DNA of 64,000 bases. Source: Prinia subflava (Eukaryota > Chordata > Aves > Passeriformes > Cisticolidae). Both the position numbers and the translations under genes were made by a program. Where the stretch lies: contig NC_086283.1 in NCBI RefSeq assembly GCF_021018805.1, positions 60,785,803 through 60,849,802 of the forward strand, given 5' to 3'. Every line of letters starts with the position of its first letter. Within the stretch, counting starts at the first letter, position 1. Below are positions 24,233 through 37,500 of the stretch, piece by piece. Under the pieces are notes generated by a model, which was not told the origin of the DNA, did no database searches, and saw only the letters and a program-made list of their open reading frames with translations.

Positions 24233-26038
24233 TAGTTGAAGGGTACTCTGTATTCTCCTATACTGAGCTAATCTAGATCAATTCACAGCTGGAATTAAGG
24301 GCATTGAGGATGGTGAGAGACTCAGCAAAGCAAAAATCTGACACTAGCTGGTGGGGCTAAACTCCCCACTAACCCACTCTGGAGAAAGAGACAAAAATGG
24401 GGCAGACCAGCAGAACCAAAATTGCAACAGATTAAAAAATTCCTTGACCACTAGGCATGCAGGTAGCAAGGCAGAAAAGAAATATTTTTAGACCAGTAGT
24501 TTGTGCTATTCGATACCAGGTGCAATGATTTCACATGATGCTTTTACACAAAAAGGATTGTATTTAGTGTTTGAACCTCGCACAACAGCACGATACATCT
24601 GTTCAATCCTTGCAATAGTGGAATCACTAAGCTACAGGCTTCCTAATGCTCTGCCTTGGCTGCTATCAAAGGGAAATGTCTCAGTCACATAGAGCATAAT
24701 AATGAGAGGAACAACACATATGACCTACTTCTTACCCACTACCTTCAGGCAGTAGTATTTCTGTGCCTGGAAACCTTGAGGGCAAGCAACCCACAGCAAC
24801 CCTGACGACAACCCTAGCAACCCTAAGAAAGTGGTGAGGTGTTTTTAGGGTTAAATAGCCTGATCAGGAAGAGGGCTGCACTGTCTGAAAAGAGGTATGG
24901 GAGGTAGGGTTTCTAGACTTTGGCTGATGTTCCTGGGAAGTTATGCTGAGGATTAGCATTTTCAGGAATTTAGAAAAGGGAAGGAAAATAGTGTTTTAGC
25001 ACAGACACTTGTCATGAAAATAAGTGAATTAAGTCAACACACATGTACACACACTGAAGAGCAGATCCAGAGACATATTTACTGTGGTGGCTTACCTTTG
25101 TATCACACTGTAATTCACGCTGGGGCTCTGAGGGAAAGGTGAATGAGCAGCAGTCACGACCATAGCTGCTCTCTGAGCCAGAGGTGGGGGCCAGAGTGCA
25201 AACAGTCCTGCGTTTCCACAGCTGTTTCAGCTGAGAGAGTGTAAATATGCTTTTGGCTGTTGCGCCAAAAGAGGATGGCAGGAAAAAAGGACTTTCCCAT
25301 GACCTCTGCTCTTCCCTTCTGCATCTATCTCTCTCCATCATGAGGAGTGGATAGCAAGAGAGACTGCAGGAGATGATGCAAGAGAGGAATTGAGCAGACT
25401 GTCTGCTCTTGATCCCAGAAATAATACACAGATATGTATAGTTTGAGCTGATAACCCCTAAAAGTGATTAAGATGAGGAACACAGCAGGAAGGAGGTTGT
25501 TTGGTGTCCTGCAGTGCCACGAAACAGACCATGTTTCCTTGTGACCCTAGAAATTCCTGGCTTTGGCTTTAGCTGAAATAGGATCTCACTTTAGAAGGAG
25601 AATATCTTCCTTCAAGTAAGATAAGGTTTCATGCCCCAGCACTTGGCAACAGTTCACCTGCTGTTCCCATTTCTTCCCAGGAATATGAGGAGGGAAAAAA
25701 GGTAATTAAAGTAATCATCACTGCTTTTGCTGAAATACAGGAGATGGGAAAAAGCCTCATAGATTCAAAAGCATTTTTCTGCTCGCTTTAAAAGTAGATC
25801 TTGTCTTATTAACCTCACTTTAATTACAAATTCCACCTATTCTGAGGGAAACTGAGAGAAAAATAGCTCTAGAGTATTCCTGGATAAGTGTATTTTATCT
25901 GCTCTTTTTAAAGGTTGAAGAACAGCAATGGAAAGAACATATTTCCTTAGCAGCTCTATAACCTACATTTTTGGAGCAGCTGCTTCAAGTTACTAGGACT
26001 ATCTCTAGTCCTATCAAGTTAAAATTTATGTGAAGGAC
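24233..26038. other. unassigned unique DNA with no supported gene
   Basis: No gene or transposon was recognised. A 10-base degenerate repeat of the GCAACCCTAA type occurs four times at 24786-24826. Confidence 0.5.
24786..24826. repeat. four degenerate copies of a GCAACCCTAA-type decamer
   Basis: GCAACCCACA, GCAACCCTGAC, GACAACCCTA and GCAACCCTAA follow each other head to tail. It is a small degenerate minisatellite-like tract. Confidence 0.75.
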
Positions 26039-26250
26039 CTGGTTTCTTTCGCCCTCTCTGCCCCCATCTCTCCCTATTGCCCCTGCCTTTACCCTTCCCC
26101 TTTCTCTCCACCCTTCTCTTTTTCTCTGCCCCTCTCTCCTCCTCTCCCTGCTCCTCTCCTCCTCTACCTCCCTCTATTTCCTTCCCTTTTACTCTTTATA
26201 TTCTGCCCCCTCACCTCTTGCACTTTGTCTATCCTACCTTTTCTCATAAG
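26039..26250. repeat. long pyrimidine (C/T) tract
   Basis: About 200 bases are almost purely C and T on the plus strand, with words such as CTCTCTCCTCCTCTCC and few purines. The 70- to 79-codon open frames over it are low-complexity serine/proline/leucine products and are not genes. Such tracts can adopt triplex DNA in vitro. Whether this one does is unknown. Confidence 0.9.
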
Positions 26251-29200
26251 AAAACATGTTGGCTGGTAAGAGTCTTCCTGAAGGGCTAATTCAAGGATAT
26301 AGGATAATATTTATCTGGTCACAAGAGATTCTCTTTTATTCAATTTGAAATAATAAAACATAATTTATACAACATAAATAATGTTAGCCTTCAAAAATCT
26401 ATGAGAGAATGGCAGTGTCTCTCTGCTGAGCACAATCTGAAACCTCTTGTGTGAGCTGATCAAATTAAATAAAGCTCCTGTGCTGTCAAAGTTTGAAATC
26501 TACTGGTGTGCCAACATTCATTCTTCAGCTCCGTATTTAGCTTTCCAGGCAGACAAGGTCAGCTGTATCTGATTGATTCAGCTTCTGTCTTATAGCAATA
26601 CCAGACGGTTGTTTCTCTAAGAAAGAGGGTGTTTTCCCTTAGTTTCTTCCCACATCAGAGCAGCTGATTTGGTCTCATTCCACCAGATGGCAAGCTTTAA
26701 CCAAGGGAAAAAAATAGTTTTTTTGCAACTATCCATTTACTTCAGGGGAGAGGGGGAAGTGAGCTTGACTTAGTGGTTATTTTTGTTGGTTTTTTTTCTT
26801 CCTGTTTCAAAAAAAATGTTTTTGCTATAACAGGCTTACATCCATCTTCTGGCATGATTTGTAGTGTTTAGAAAAATAAATCAATAGAACAACATTAGCT
26901 GTCAGCCATTGAGTAACTGACAGGTGTCATCAAGGGAAACAAAAAATAGTTTAAAATATACGGTACATCCCCAAATTTCACTTAACAGAGACAGATTCAG
27001 TGCTCCTAAACAAACAAATGAGTATAGAGATCCCAGTAAAAAATGAGAAGACATTACTAAGCTCTCAGTGCTGCATAACTGACTCTGAGTTCTGGTTATC
27101 CCCAAACCCCATGTTAATCCCTACCTTTGACTCTCAGGAACTGCTCTGCCCTGTATTTCTGCTATTATAACCTGCCCTTAATGCGTGGACAATGCACAGA
27201 GCAGAGAACTGTGCTTGCTCTGTTCAAGCTACATTATCTCTTCAGTCCAGGGCAGTCTGTGTCTCAGATCTCCTGGGAATGGAGTTAAAAGTCTGCTAGT
27301 ATTAATGCAGCAGACTTTATCTGCTGTGTTAAAGTTAAAGGTGCTAATTTTCACTAATTTTATTTTATGGATTGGCTGTTCCAGCTTGACAGGGGGAGCA
27401 GTTATGTCACGAGGTTTGGCTTGGCAGTGGTGACTCTGCCATAGAGTGTTAGAGCATTATGTGAGGACCAACTCTCCCAAGTCCAAGCTTAGCAATCTGG
27501 CCCTTTGGATATGGTGACATCTGCTCTGTCTCCATCAACAACAGCTCCAGGGGACTCTGCAGCCTTTGGGTTAGAAAATCTAGCACAGGTAAAATCACAG
27601 TTGCCGGTACCTTCACGACTCTTCTATTTGTTTTTTATTTCTATTTTTTTTTATCAGCAGTTCTCTCCTCCTGAGGCTGTGGGTGCATCTTCTCTTGGTA
27701 ACTGGGCTCCAGGTAAATAACATAGTGGGAGTTTTGGCACCCCTGGGGGTTGCTGTTCCCATCCCTGTAAGCAGAAAAGTGGTACCCAGTTGTTCAAGAG
27801 GAGAGACGTGGTTAGCATCATGGAAGACTTCAAAGGGTAGAGGGGAAATCAAATCTACCTTTCAGTTGCTGACCTAATGACTGGAGAAAAAGAGTTCCCA
27901 TTTTTTCCTGTGGGTTTTTTCAAGTAAATTACTCTTCCAGTATAAACATGTTTGAAAATAGTTTTACCTGTGTTTTTACACCTGTTTCTTAGCTCTTTCT
28001 AAATAATGAACCTCTATAAAGTAAATCAATGCCATAGACATTTGTAAGATTATGCCAGATGAGCCTGAGGGAAATTTATATTACAAACAAAATTATGTGG
28101 CAGTTTGTAGAGTAGTCAAACTTGTGAGCTCCTGTTCTGAGACTGAAAAATAAATATATACATTTTAGCTATTTTTGCATTTCCTGATTCATGGTTTTAA
28201 TTTTTTTCCCAACATCAGTGGAGGTTGGATGTCTTTGTTTTTCCAAAAGTGCAAACTCATTTTTCTGTTCTGAATCCTAGAATGGAGGCTTTACAAAAGG
28301 CTCAGGATTGATTATAGTGTGAAGATTGAAGAGCTGCAGCAGTGCAGACTGCAGAGAAATGGAACAGCTAAGGAGTACAGGTGGCAGGCTGTGGGTGTCT
28401 GGCTCTGTATTTATGCTATGAGGACTTAGCTTCTGCTTCATTTCTCTCAGGGAGTGGATTATGGGCTTTGGAGTTTTGTACTGTGCCTGGAGTTTGTTTA
28501 GGTCTTTGATTTTTTTTTTCCTTTTGGATAAAACACTGCAATTTCATGTAGTGCCTCTGCCAGAGCTTCAGGCATGCCTGGGAAAGTTGTGAATGCCCTC
28601 TGTGACTTGGGGATCCCTGACACACACATCTTCTCTCTCTGGAAACAAGCAATATCTCTCCAAAGCCATGTAGCCGTGACCAACAGCACGACTCATGTCA
28701 CTTTGTTTTATTGTCACTCATCTTACTATCCACTTACTTTTCTGAATTAAGGGAGCTTTTGAAAGTATCCGACCAAGGTGACAGAAGCACAGCCAGGTAG
28801 GAACTGCTTGGAGCTTCCAAAGGCAATGTGTCCTCTGAGAGATATGGGAAACCAAGCTGTTCTCAGCAGAGCAGTAGTGTGCCAGCTTGGCGTGCTTCTA
28901 GGTGTAAGGACAGCGAGGTTATTTTTGCGCTGGGCCTCCCTTCTCTGCTGCTACTAAAAAATGCCACTGCAGTGGTATAGAAAGTAACAAGAAGATTTTT
29001 TTTGTTTCTGCTCTTGCTGTGGGCTTTGGCTCTTTGAACTCTGCTTTGGCTTTCCCGGTGTGAATTAATTTAGAGATCACTTGTTTTTATGGCAGAATTC
29101 AAGGGATGAGATCAGTGTGATGATTTTAGGAGCAAGACAACAAAAACCAGGCCAAAATTGCCTGGAAGAGAAGTATTTTCCGTCATTGCACCCAGTAAGT

Positions 29201-32200
29201 TTGAATACTGTAGTAAATTTGAATACTGTATAAAGTGGAAGTCCCCCAAACATTTGAAAATATTAATGTCTTTAACACGGTTTTAATTTTTCTGTTGGTC
29301 TGATATGTGAAATTCTGCTGAGTCTGAATTTCATATTTTGCTTTATAATTCAATTGTTGATATACAAAATAAAATAAAATCAGATTCATAATGGCTCTGC
29401 AGTTCTGAAAAAACTTAACTGTAATAAACCAATGCAAATCAAAATTCTTTTCTCTTCTGCTAAGAAAATTCTGTAATGAAAGTAATTTACAAGTAAATGT
29501 AAAGGATTGAACATCCACATAATACCTTTTCAAGGGTAAGAATGTATTTTAAAGTCATGCATCTTAGTTAAAAAATGCTTTCAGTTCCTCTCTGAATGGC
29601 ATTTTGCAGTCTGTAGGGTTTGTTTAGGTACTAATCTATCAAACATGGAGAGAGCTGAGATCACTGGTCTAAGTAATTTGTGGGGAGGAGACAACCCTTC
29701 TACCTTAAATAAATCTGAGCTTTCTTTCAAAGAACTGTTTGAATCAGAAGTGCTGGGCTGGCAGGTGGCTGAAACCACATGTGATGTTTGATCTCAGAGG
29801 TGTGGAAGCTGTCAGGCCAACAAAGGTGTATAAGAGAAGTATCTGCAGTTGGCTCAGAAGGATTCCAGTGCTGCAAACTCAACCAAGGTGTGGTTGAGTT
29901 TTCGAGGAAAGTGCTAGGTGTACTTGCCTTGTGCTAAGTCTTTCCTGGGACTCAGCTTGCAGTCAGGCTGGAGTCAGGGTCCTGAAGCAGATGAACCTGT
30001 GGTCTGAAATGAATGGCTTCTCCCATGTTATATGTTTGCAAATGTTTTCTATGCTGTTATCTCTTGACAATATTCTGAAATCTCTTATTTTACTTGCTGA
30101 GATAAAAAACTTTTCCTACTCATGCAGGCTCCTAGTCAATCTTTCTTCTTCAAATAAATGTTGTTTTGTTGTTACTGCCTCTCTCTGCCACTGCTGAAAT
30201 AAATCAGAATCCCCATCTCAATGCCTGTAGAGACAGGAACATTTAATTTATAGCAATTTCCTTTTCTCTTCATGGTTTCTACTAAACAGAACATGCTGGG
30301 TCTCAACCTGCGTTTGCATTTATGCTAAATTACAAACAGAACAATCAATACAAGTCTCAGCTCATGCTGCCCACAGCCAAACAGCAGCAAAAAAAGAAAA
30401 CTGCCAAGAAAATCTTTCCCAGCCAGCCAGCTTGTGACTTGTTTCTTGTTAATGTACTTTAACAGATGGCATTTAGTCATCTATTTATTTATCATGGTGG
30501 TCTTAGAGTGCCTTCCAAGAGTTGTGGAGATGAAAAGAGGATCTTATCCTTAGACACCTTGTGAATCCTCCTGCAAGGCAGTCCCAGATAGCCAGGGCAG
30601 GTCAGGACAGGCAGACAGGGTAACTGGGCAGTGTCTCCTCTTTGAGTGCCCAGAGAGATGAAGGCAGGACTTCCCTTCACACAGGGCTGCTACTGGTGGG
30701 AGCTCCACTGGGGTGGTAATTGTGAGCACTCATCCCTGACAATTGCAGTCCTCCTTGGCACGTGTGTGCACCTGCTCTCCACCTCACAGACCAAGTGGGT
30801 GGATGGAAGGTGACAGCCTACAGGAGTGATCTTGGTGCAGAAAGGCTGTCGCGGCTGAGTTCTGCCGTGACCATTCCAGCACCTGAGCAACAACCCCTAT
30901 GTCCTTCCACCCAGCTGCTGAGCTACTACTCGTTTGGGTGAAGGCACTGCAAGGTCTCTGTGCAGCCCTCCTTGCAGAGCATACGTGGGAAGGTGTTTGC
31001 AGCTTTTGCCTTGGGACCCAAGCTGAACTTAAAGCAAGCAGAAGAGCATCTCTGTGATCCTGCAGTTAGCAGCCACATCCTGCAGAGCAGCAGAGACTGA
31101 CTGAATTGACAGGATTAATGTGATTCCAGGGGGTCTCCCTGCAGCTAATCAGAAGACGCTAGTCCTAATGAATGAAGCACAGTGGAGACAACTGGTATGC
31201 TAAAGGCAGTGAATGTCCCCTTTATTGTAGTTACAGTGCTAGTGATTAAAACATTACTCTGTGGGATGCAGCTAACTCTCAAGCTAATTCTTGAGCTGAA
31301 GAAGGAACAGCTCATAAAATGTCATCTGCAAATGTGATGGAAATCACTGCTCAGGACACTTGTATTTTTGATCAGGTGTTGTGCTGTAATTGATGCAGGT
31401 TTTGGGGACTATGGCTCTAGCTCCTGCCTGTCTCCCATACAGCTTCTATTCAGAGCCTGCTCCAGATCTCAGAAACAAGTAAGTTCGACAGAAATGAGAA
31501 GAATTAATCATTTCCCCTTCATAAACTGTTGCTTATAATCCTGGCTGTGATTTCCTGTTATGTCTTCCCTTCTGCACAGAACTTTATTCCCTACTGAGAT
31601 GAAATAAAATGAACCAAACCATTGTCAAAAAAATTCAAAGCGCTCTGCTCCTTTGAGCAGAGGGATCAGCTCTATAGCCTTCTTTGCCTGTTAACTCCTC
31701 AAACTGCTGAAGAAACAGATGCAGGAAAAATGATAGTGTGTCTAATACTATTTATTAAATTTAGGTGCTATGTTTGTTTTATTGGTAACACAACATCGTG
31801 TGCAATATGCCTTTCTGTCCTGGCAAATGCCCCACTTTAGAATAAATCAAACCTCTGTACCTGCAGATTATTGGCCAGCATGCAAATGAGCTATTGAATA
31901 AACATGCATGAAATATCACATAAAAGACACACAAAAAATAGCAGCTGCGAAGAATGGGCCCTCAGTCTCTGTTCAGTCACACAGACCAGAGAAGCTGTTG
32001 CTTAAATCAATGCCAATCACACTAAAGGTGCAGCACAGTTTCCCTGAAGGCATCAGCTTGTGGTTCTCTGTTTTAATGACACAAATTGTTCGTGGATATG
32101 TTTGGGACAGAGTCCCTCATAAAACATCTTGGTATAGTAGGTAGCCAACCAGCCAGAGTCCTTGGTCAAAGAGCAATTTCGTGGTTGCTGAGTTATGTGT

Positions 32201-34322
32201 GTATGTATGTATGTAAGACCAGTAAGATTTGTTTATTTTGCATGTAAAGGCTTTTCTTTTTGAAAAAAAATCATTAAATTGTCGCTTCTTACAGATCTCT
32301 CTCCCATTCATATTTCCCCCAAATCCTGTAAGTCCATGAAGGAATAGAAAAATCTATACTTACATTTCACTTCTGAAAAAGACTAAATATGATAATGGTC
32401 AAGAATGTGTTTTTAGCAGGGAATAAAATGTTATTATCCATCCTGTCCTTAGCAAAACCTACTTTTCTCCTGTTTTGTATTTCCAGAGGTTCTTTCCTGC
32501 ATTATCTGTTATGCTAATTAGTTCCTAACTTCTACTTTCTCTCTTTCCCTCTCTCCTATTTAATTAACATGGTGGATGTTGTCTTTTGTCTTATGGTTAC
32601 AATGAACAAGGCTCCTGTGAAAACAATGTTTTTTTTAAACCTTTTTAATTGAAATGGCATGAATTCAAAGATTGTCAGGCAGTTGTAGTAATTTTGTCAC
32701 ATGAAAGTTGCTTTGGAGATTCTTCCCCCAAAGCACACTTAAAACCCCCCAAACTAGCTTTTTGCTTAGGCAGCTACTGTTGTGCAAAGGAACATAAAAA
32801 AAGCCAAGCATTAAAGAATAATTAAATATTTTCTAAATTTTGGCAGCTGCACACAGAATGTTGCATTTGAGTGTGGATGCACTCTTATTCGTACAAATGT
32901 CTTTCCTCTAGGGTAGAAAATAAGCCTGATATGAGCTGTGTTTTTAAAGATTGGTGCTACATTCCTGTCCATGGTGTGTTCCATAAGTAGTTTCCATAAT
33001 TTTTTTTCTCCATACAAGGAAATCCTTTTCCTCAGCAAGTGGGGTCTAGATATTTTGCTTGTGCAGGTCAAAGCACTTAGTTACCAGGAGGATGGGAGCT
33101 GGGAGGAGAAACATATCTGACCCCACTAAAGCTGGATTACTCATCCATGTGGGAAGCAAACCACAGGCTGGGGAGGACAGCAGGGAAATGACAACCAGAG
33201 CTCAGCCAAGAGGAATGGACACTGGTTGCTCTGTTACTTTGTTTTTGTGGCTCCTGTGATTCCTGACCCACCTGATTTCAGCTTAAATCTCCATGTCTTT
33301 GCCTATTTGTCTGCATCAGATGTTTTGTTCTCGAAGACTGCTTCAGTCTCTGTGGTGTTTTCACTTTGTTCACAGAGCCTTCTACCTGTGCACTGTGGTG
33401 CTGAGGACCTGTGGGACATGACCTTCACACAGAGCATGGCTGTCACTCCACAAAGTACATTAACAATTTTTATATAAATTTTCACTGAAAGACAAATCTG
33501 AGCAGATTGCAGCAAGATGTTTAACAACAGCTTATAGTAGATTCTTTGATTTTTTTTTCTCTCTAGTACTCATAAGCAGCTCAAAAACTCATTTAGGCAT
33601 CTTTAACTGTTACCTAGCGCTGGCTGCAGAGCGGAGTACCAAATGCAAGAGGTGAAATGCTGTGGTATGTTTCTCTCCACTTATGCTGCTAAAACAGATG
33701 GAGTTGGTAGTGAAAGAGGTCCAGGGTGAATCTCCTCAAACTGAGCTCTAGGCCATAACTGCAGAACTTCATTGATGCTAATGTGTCTGATTTCAGATAA
33801 TGAAGTACTGCCTTTGCCAAAAAGCACTAACAACTGCCCCAGTGTTCTTTCATATCCTGTTTCCAGAATTCAGGCTGGCAACACATTAAATCTCCTGGGT
33901 CCTGGTGCAGATGCCTTTGTAATAGAATAATAACAGAGGGCAGTACTTGAAGGCCTTAGTCCAGTCATTATCATGGTTACTCATATTCTGAAAAAGTGTA
34001 ACATCATAAATATCTATAGTGATTTTTATCAGAGAAAAAGCCATGGGATTTTTCAACTGCAGAGATGCTTTGTAGTAAGTCTAAGATCTGCTCCAGACTT
34101 GTTTAACTGCAGATATGCTCTGCAGACATAACTTCATTTGATTCACTAATAGTCATGCCAATTATAAAGTGGAGGCATTTAATTACAGTGCCTGCAGCTT
34201 GTGAGACTTGATTCAAAGCCCACCAAAGTCAAAGGAGGCTTTAAAGCTGAATGAAAGAAATTTGAAAGACAGCAAGGATCCCAAAGTAAGCTGTGACTAC
34301 AGAATTAAGGTTGGATGAGATG
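26251..34322. other. unassigned unique DNA with no supported gene
   Basis: This 8 kb has no recognisable transposon. It contains a splice-signal pair near 27.6 kb, a moderately GC-rich patch at about 30490-31080 with no known content, and a stretch at about 31090-31345 resembling conserved noncoding DNA. A small direct repeat, AATTTGAATACTGTA-like, lies near 29200. Confidence 0.5.
27505..27712 (+). other. open stretch with an intron-like 72-base interior
   Basis: A 72-codon frame runs from a TTG at 27505 to a stop at 27720. Inside it, a donor-like CAG/GTAAAA at 27588/27589 and a very strong acceptor (a long T-rich run ending TTATCAGCAG at 27660) bracket 72 bases. A second donor-like CAG/GTAAAT follows at 27712. 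The 52-base block 27661-27712 is open in the same frame. This fits either a pair of tiny exons or chance. I do not recognise the peptide, and no start codon or partner exons were identified. Confidence 0.15.
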
Positions 34323-34548
34323 TAGAATCACAGAATAAAGTTTAGAAGAGACCTCTGAGATTATCCAGTCCAACCGTTCACCTGGCACTGCCACTGTAAG
34401 CCTTGAACCACTCAACCACATCACCTGGCACCAGATCCAGACACCTCTTAAACACTTCCAGGCATGGGGACTCCCATCACCTCCCTGGGCAACCTATTCC
34501 AATGCCTATACATTTTCCAACACAGGGAAAATTTTCTGTAAAACAGTG
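34323..34548 (-). mobile_element. CR1 LINE 3' end, minus strand
   Basis: The plus strand begins AGAATCACAGAATAAAG, the reverse complement of a CR1 terminus, and continues with GAGATTATCCAGTCCAACC, CCAGATCCAGACACCTCTTA and TGGGCAACCTATTCCAATGC. It is a 5'-truncated copy of about 225 bases. No coding sequence remains. Confidence 0.92.
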
Positions 34549-37500
34549 CTTAAGGTTTGGAACTGTACTTCTAATAATTTCTATTTAATGGACATTCCTT
34601 GACATAATTTTTTGTACTACAATATTTGTTCCTTGGTCTGATATGCTAGTACCTTTAATTTATTCAAAAATGAGAATACTCACAAATATTCTGCATTGGG
34701 TATTGCTGGATTTCTTGCATTGCTAAATTAAAACAAGTTGCTTTTAGGAACTGAAAATTTAATTTCATGTATATTCTAATTGAGTTACGCTTACTCAGCA
34801 ATGGAACACAATGCTTATTGGCCTTCTGTTCTATTTTATGTTTTATCTTTTCTCCAGGTTATTGTGTTTCAATAATACAATAGGATCATACAGCAGATTA
34901 AAATGAATCGTAAAACTCTTGCGCTTTGCTCTTTAGAACAGATGGCCAAGATGTGGGTTAGTGTTTATCAGTGCAAACCCAGTGAAATCAATGGGAAAAG
35001 AGCAGTTTATAGAAACACTTTCCAAATAGCTCAGAACTGTGAGATGTAATAAGGCTGGACATGGTTCTTGGTTACCCCCACCTTCTCTGTAAGCATTTGT
35101 AGTTGAGGAAAGGGGATGCAGGATTTCTGCAGGGTGCTGCCATTCTGGTTGGGTAGAATGTTTACACTCAGCTTCTTTTAAAGACAGTGGCCCAACCACA
35201 AGGTGGCATGAAGTAGATGAGTTTTGACAGCAAAATATTGTGATTCTGGTTAATTTTCCAAATCTTTATCTTTCCTTCTTTGTAAATGGGGTAACAACTG
35301 CAGGAACGCATTTCCATACCGAGCAGGTGTTTCTTTATAAGAGAAAGAGTTTCAGTTTACCTCTGAACATGTAAGGAAGTTAAACTAGAATTTCCTATAG
35401 CCTTCTCATTGTAATTGGCTCAGTGCCAGCACAGAAGCACTGATTGGGGTTTGGAAGTGTACCTCAAAGTCTATTGCCAATTTGATTGGGCAAGGTGCCA
35501 AATAGCCTACCCAGGTCATTCAGTACTTAGGAACGAACACAGAGGTGCTCTAGGCTTTTTTGGACTGCCTTAGCCAGTGTAAGAGTGTTTTCTGCACTGT
35601 GTTCAACTTATATTTCTTTGTTCTGTGATGTTTATTATTTTTATCATTATTAAAACCTTTTATTTTACAAAGCATGCCCATTATTAAGCCATTTTCAGAA
35701 GTGCTGGACACCCTCAGAGACTTGATAAATCTTCACATGTCTCATTCTACTCTGGACACATGCCAAAAGATTTTATCAAACAATGTGTAAAATGTCACAT
35801 TATGGGAGTGGGATGTCTTGGTTTTGACCTTTGCACAGTGATCCATAACTAGGAGAAGTAGGTGTGTGCAGAGTTGGGTGGTGTAACTTTGAAAAAATTA
35901 GTTTTTCCCCAGAGATTGGTGTGGCTCGCCAGAATGCTAAAGTTGCTCTTTAATGAGCAGTTTTTGTAAAAATGGGACTGATCAGCCCTTTTACCCACTG
36001 AAGGGGCTGAGGGAGAAGAGTCTTCCTGGTTTTTCACATTAGAGGTCTTCTCCAATTTTTCCCCAAGATGATGCATAGCTTGGATGTCTATGTGAGCATC
36101 CAGTGAGCCTCTGACTACTGTGATATCCTCAACATTTCTGCAGTACTATTAATGCTCCTGACATTTACTGAATTATGTACTGAGTTATTGCTAATCAGAT
36201 GGAGTTATAGTATTCATCAAATAACCTAAGATTCTTTAAAAAGTGATGCTAATTGTTAATGTAATTAAAATTTAAAACAGTAAGGAACCACTGTACCTTG
36301 GACTCCTTCTTGAAGGTTTGAAGAGTCTCCTTTAATTTTGGAAGCCAAGACATCAACTTATGTTATTTTATCTATGGGTTATTAATATCAAGTAAGTTCC
36401 TGCTGATTATTTAAGAAATTGGGACTCTTATGATGACTCTTTAAACAAGCTTTCACTTGGGTTTACACAATTAAAACTTATACTTTGATTGTGTAAACAT
36501 ATATCTTATACAGATTGCAATGCAATTCTGCACAGTTTCAAAATGTTGGAAAGACTTTTATGTCTAGTACCTCTTTAATCTGTGAGCTGATCTGCCCACG
36601 CTCTCTAGATGGGGAGGGGAAACTTAGAAAATCAGGAGCCATGCCTGTAGACCATCACCGAATATTCAGCTAGTGTACTCTTCCCGGAGTGGAAGGAAGT
36701 GCTTGACAAAGCTAAATTTGTTAAATCTAATTTGAAAAATCTCATGTTTGTACAAGTTATCTGCATTTTCCATGTTCTGGAAGTAGTTCTGCTATCTTGA
36801 ATGCCTAAAGCCTTAGCAATTGTACTATGTTTGAATCCTGTAACTTAAATCATGGCAGAGATACTATGATTTATCACCTATTTTGCAGGGACTGCAGTTA
36901 ACTATTTTTTATAGAAAAATAAAGTAAAATTTACCCTATATTTGTCTGTAATCCTATCTTCTAGATAGTCTGCTTCATAGGCATTTGGGCATTTTGCATG
37001 TGAGAGTTACTGTGGTTCAACTACTTGCAGTGCCAAGACAGGTACTTAGCATGAGTGCAGAAATGGAGCCATCAACTTTCACATCAAACCATGAACTTAA
37101 ATTTTTTTCAATACTGCCAAGGCTGAGACAAAGTTCAGTAATTTACATCGAGTCTAGTATCAATAGTGCTGATTTTCCCAGAGATGTGCCCGTTTCTGTA
37201 GTTCTTTTTAGAAGTGGAAGCATGAAGAAGTTGTGCTCTGCTTGATTTCATCAAAACAGCATTTGATTGAGGACTGGACCTCACGCTGTTTTGATAGGTG
37301 TCACAGCAGCTGAGACAATCTGGCTGTGGATCAGAGGGATCAGAGCTGTGAAATTAGATTCTGCGTATTGATTGAGATTGTTCTGAATGCCACCAACATC
37401 ATTAAGATAAATTAATTCTCTAACAGTGTGAAAAAGGGGACTAGTGTTTAGTTTCTCTCAAATATTTAATAATTATTGATGTTTCCAATGTTCATGTAAT

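Noticed and set aside
24786..24826. telomere-like repeat (CCCTAA)
   Set aside because: CCCTAA occurs once within a degenerate decamer and is not repeated in tandem at a 6-base period.
26030..26289. 79- and 70-codon frames rich in Ser, Pro and Leu
   Set aside because: They are translations of the pyrimidine tract.
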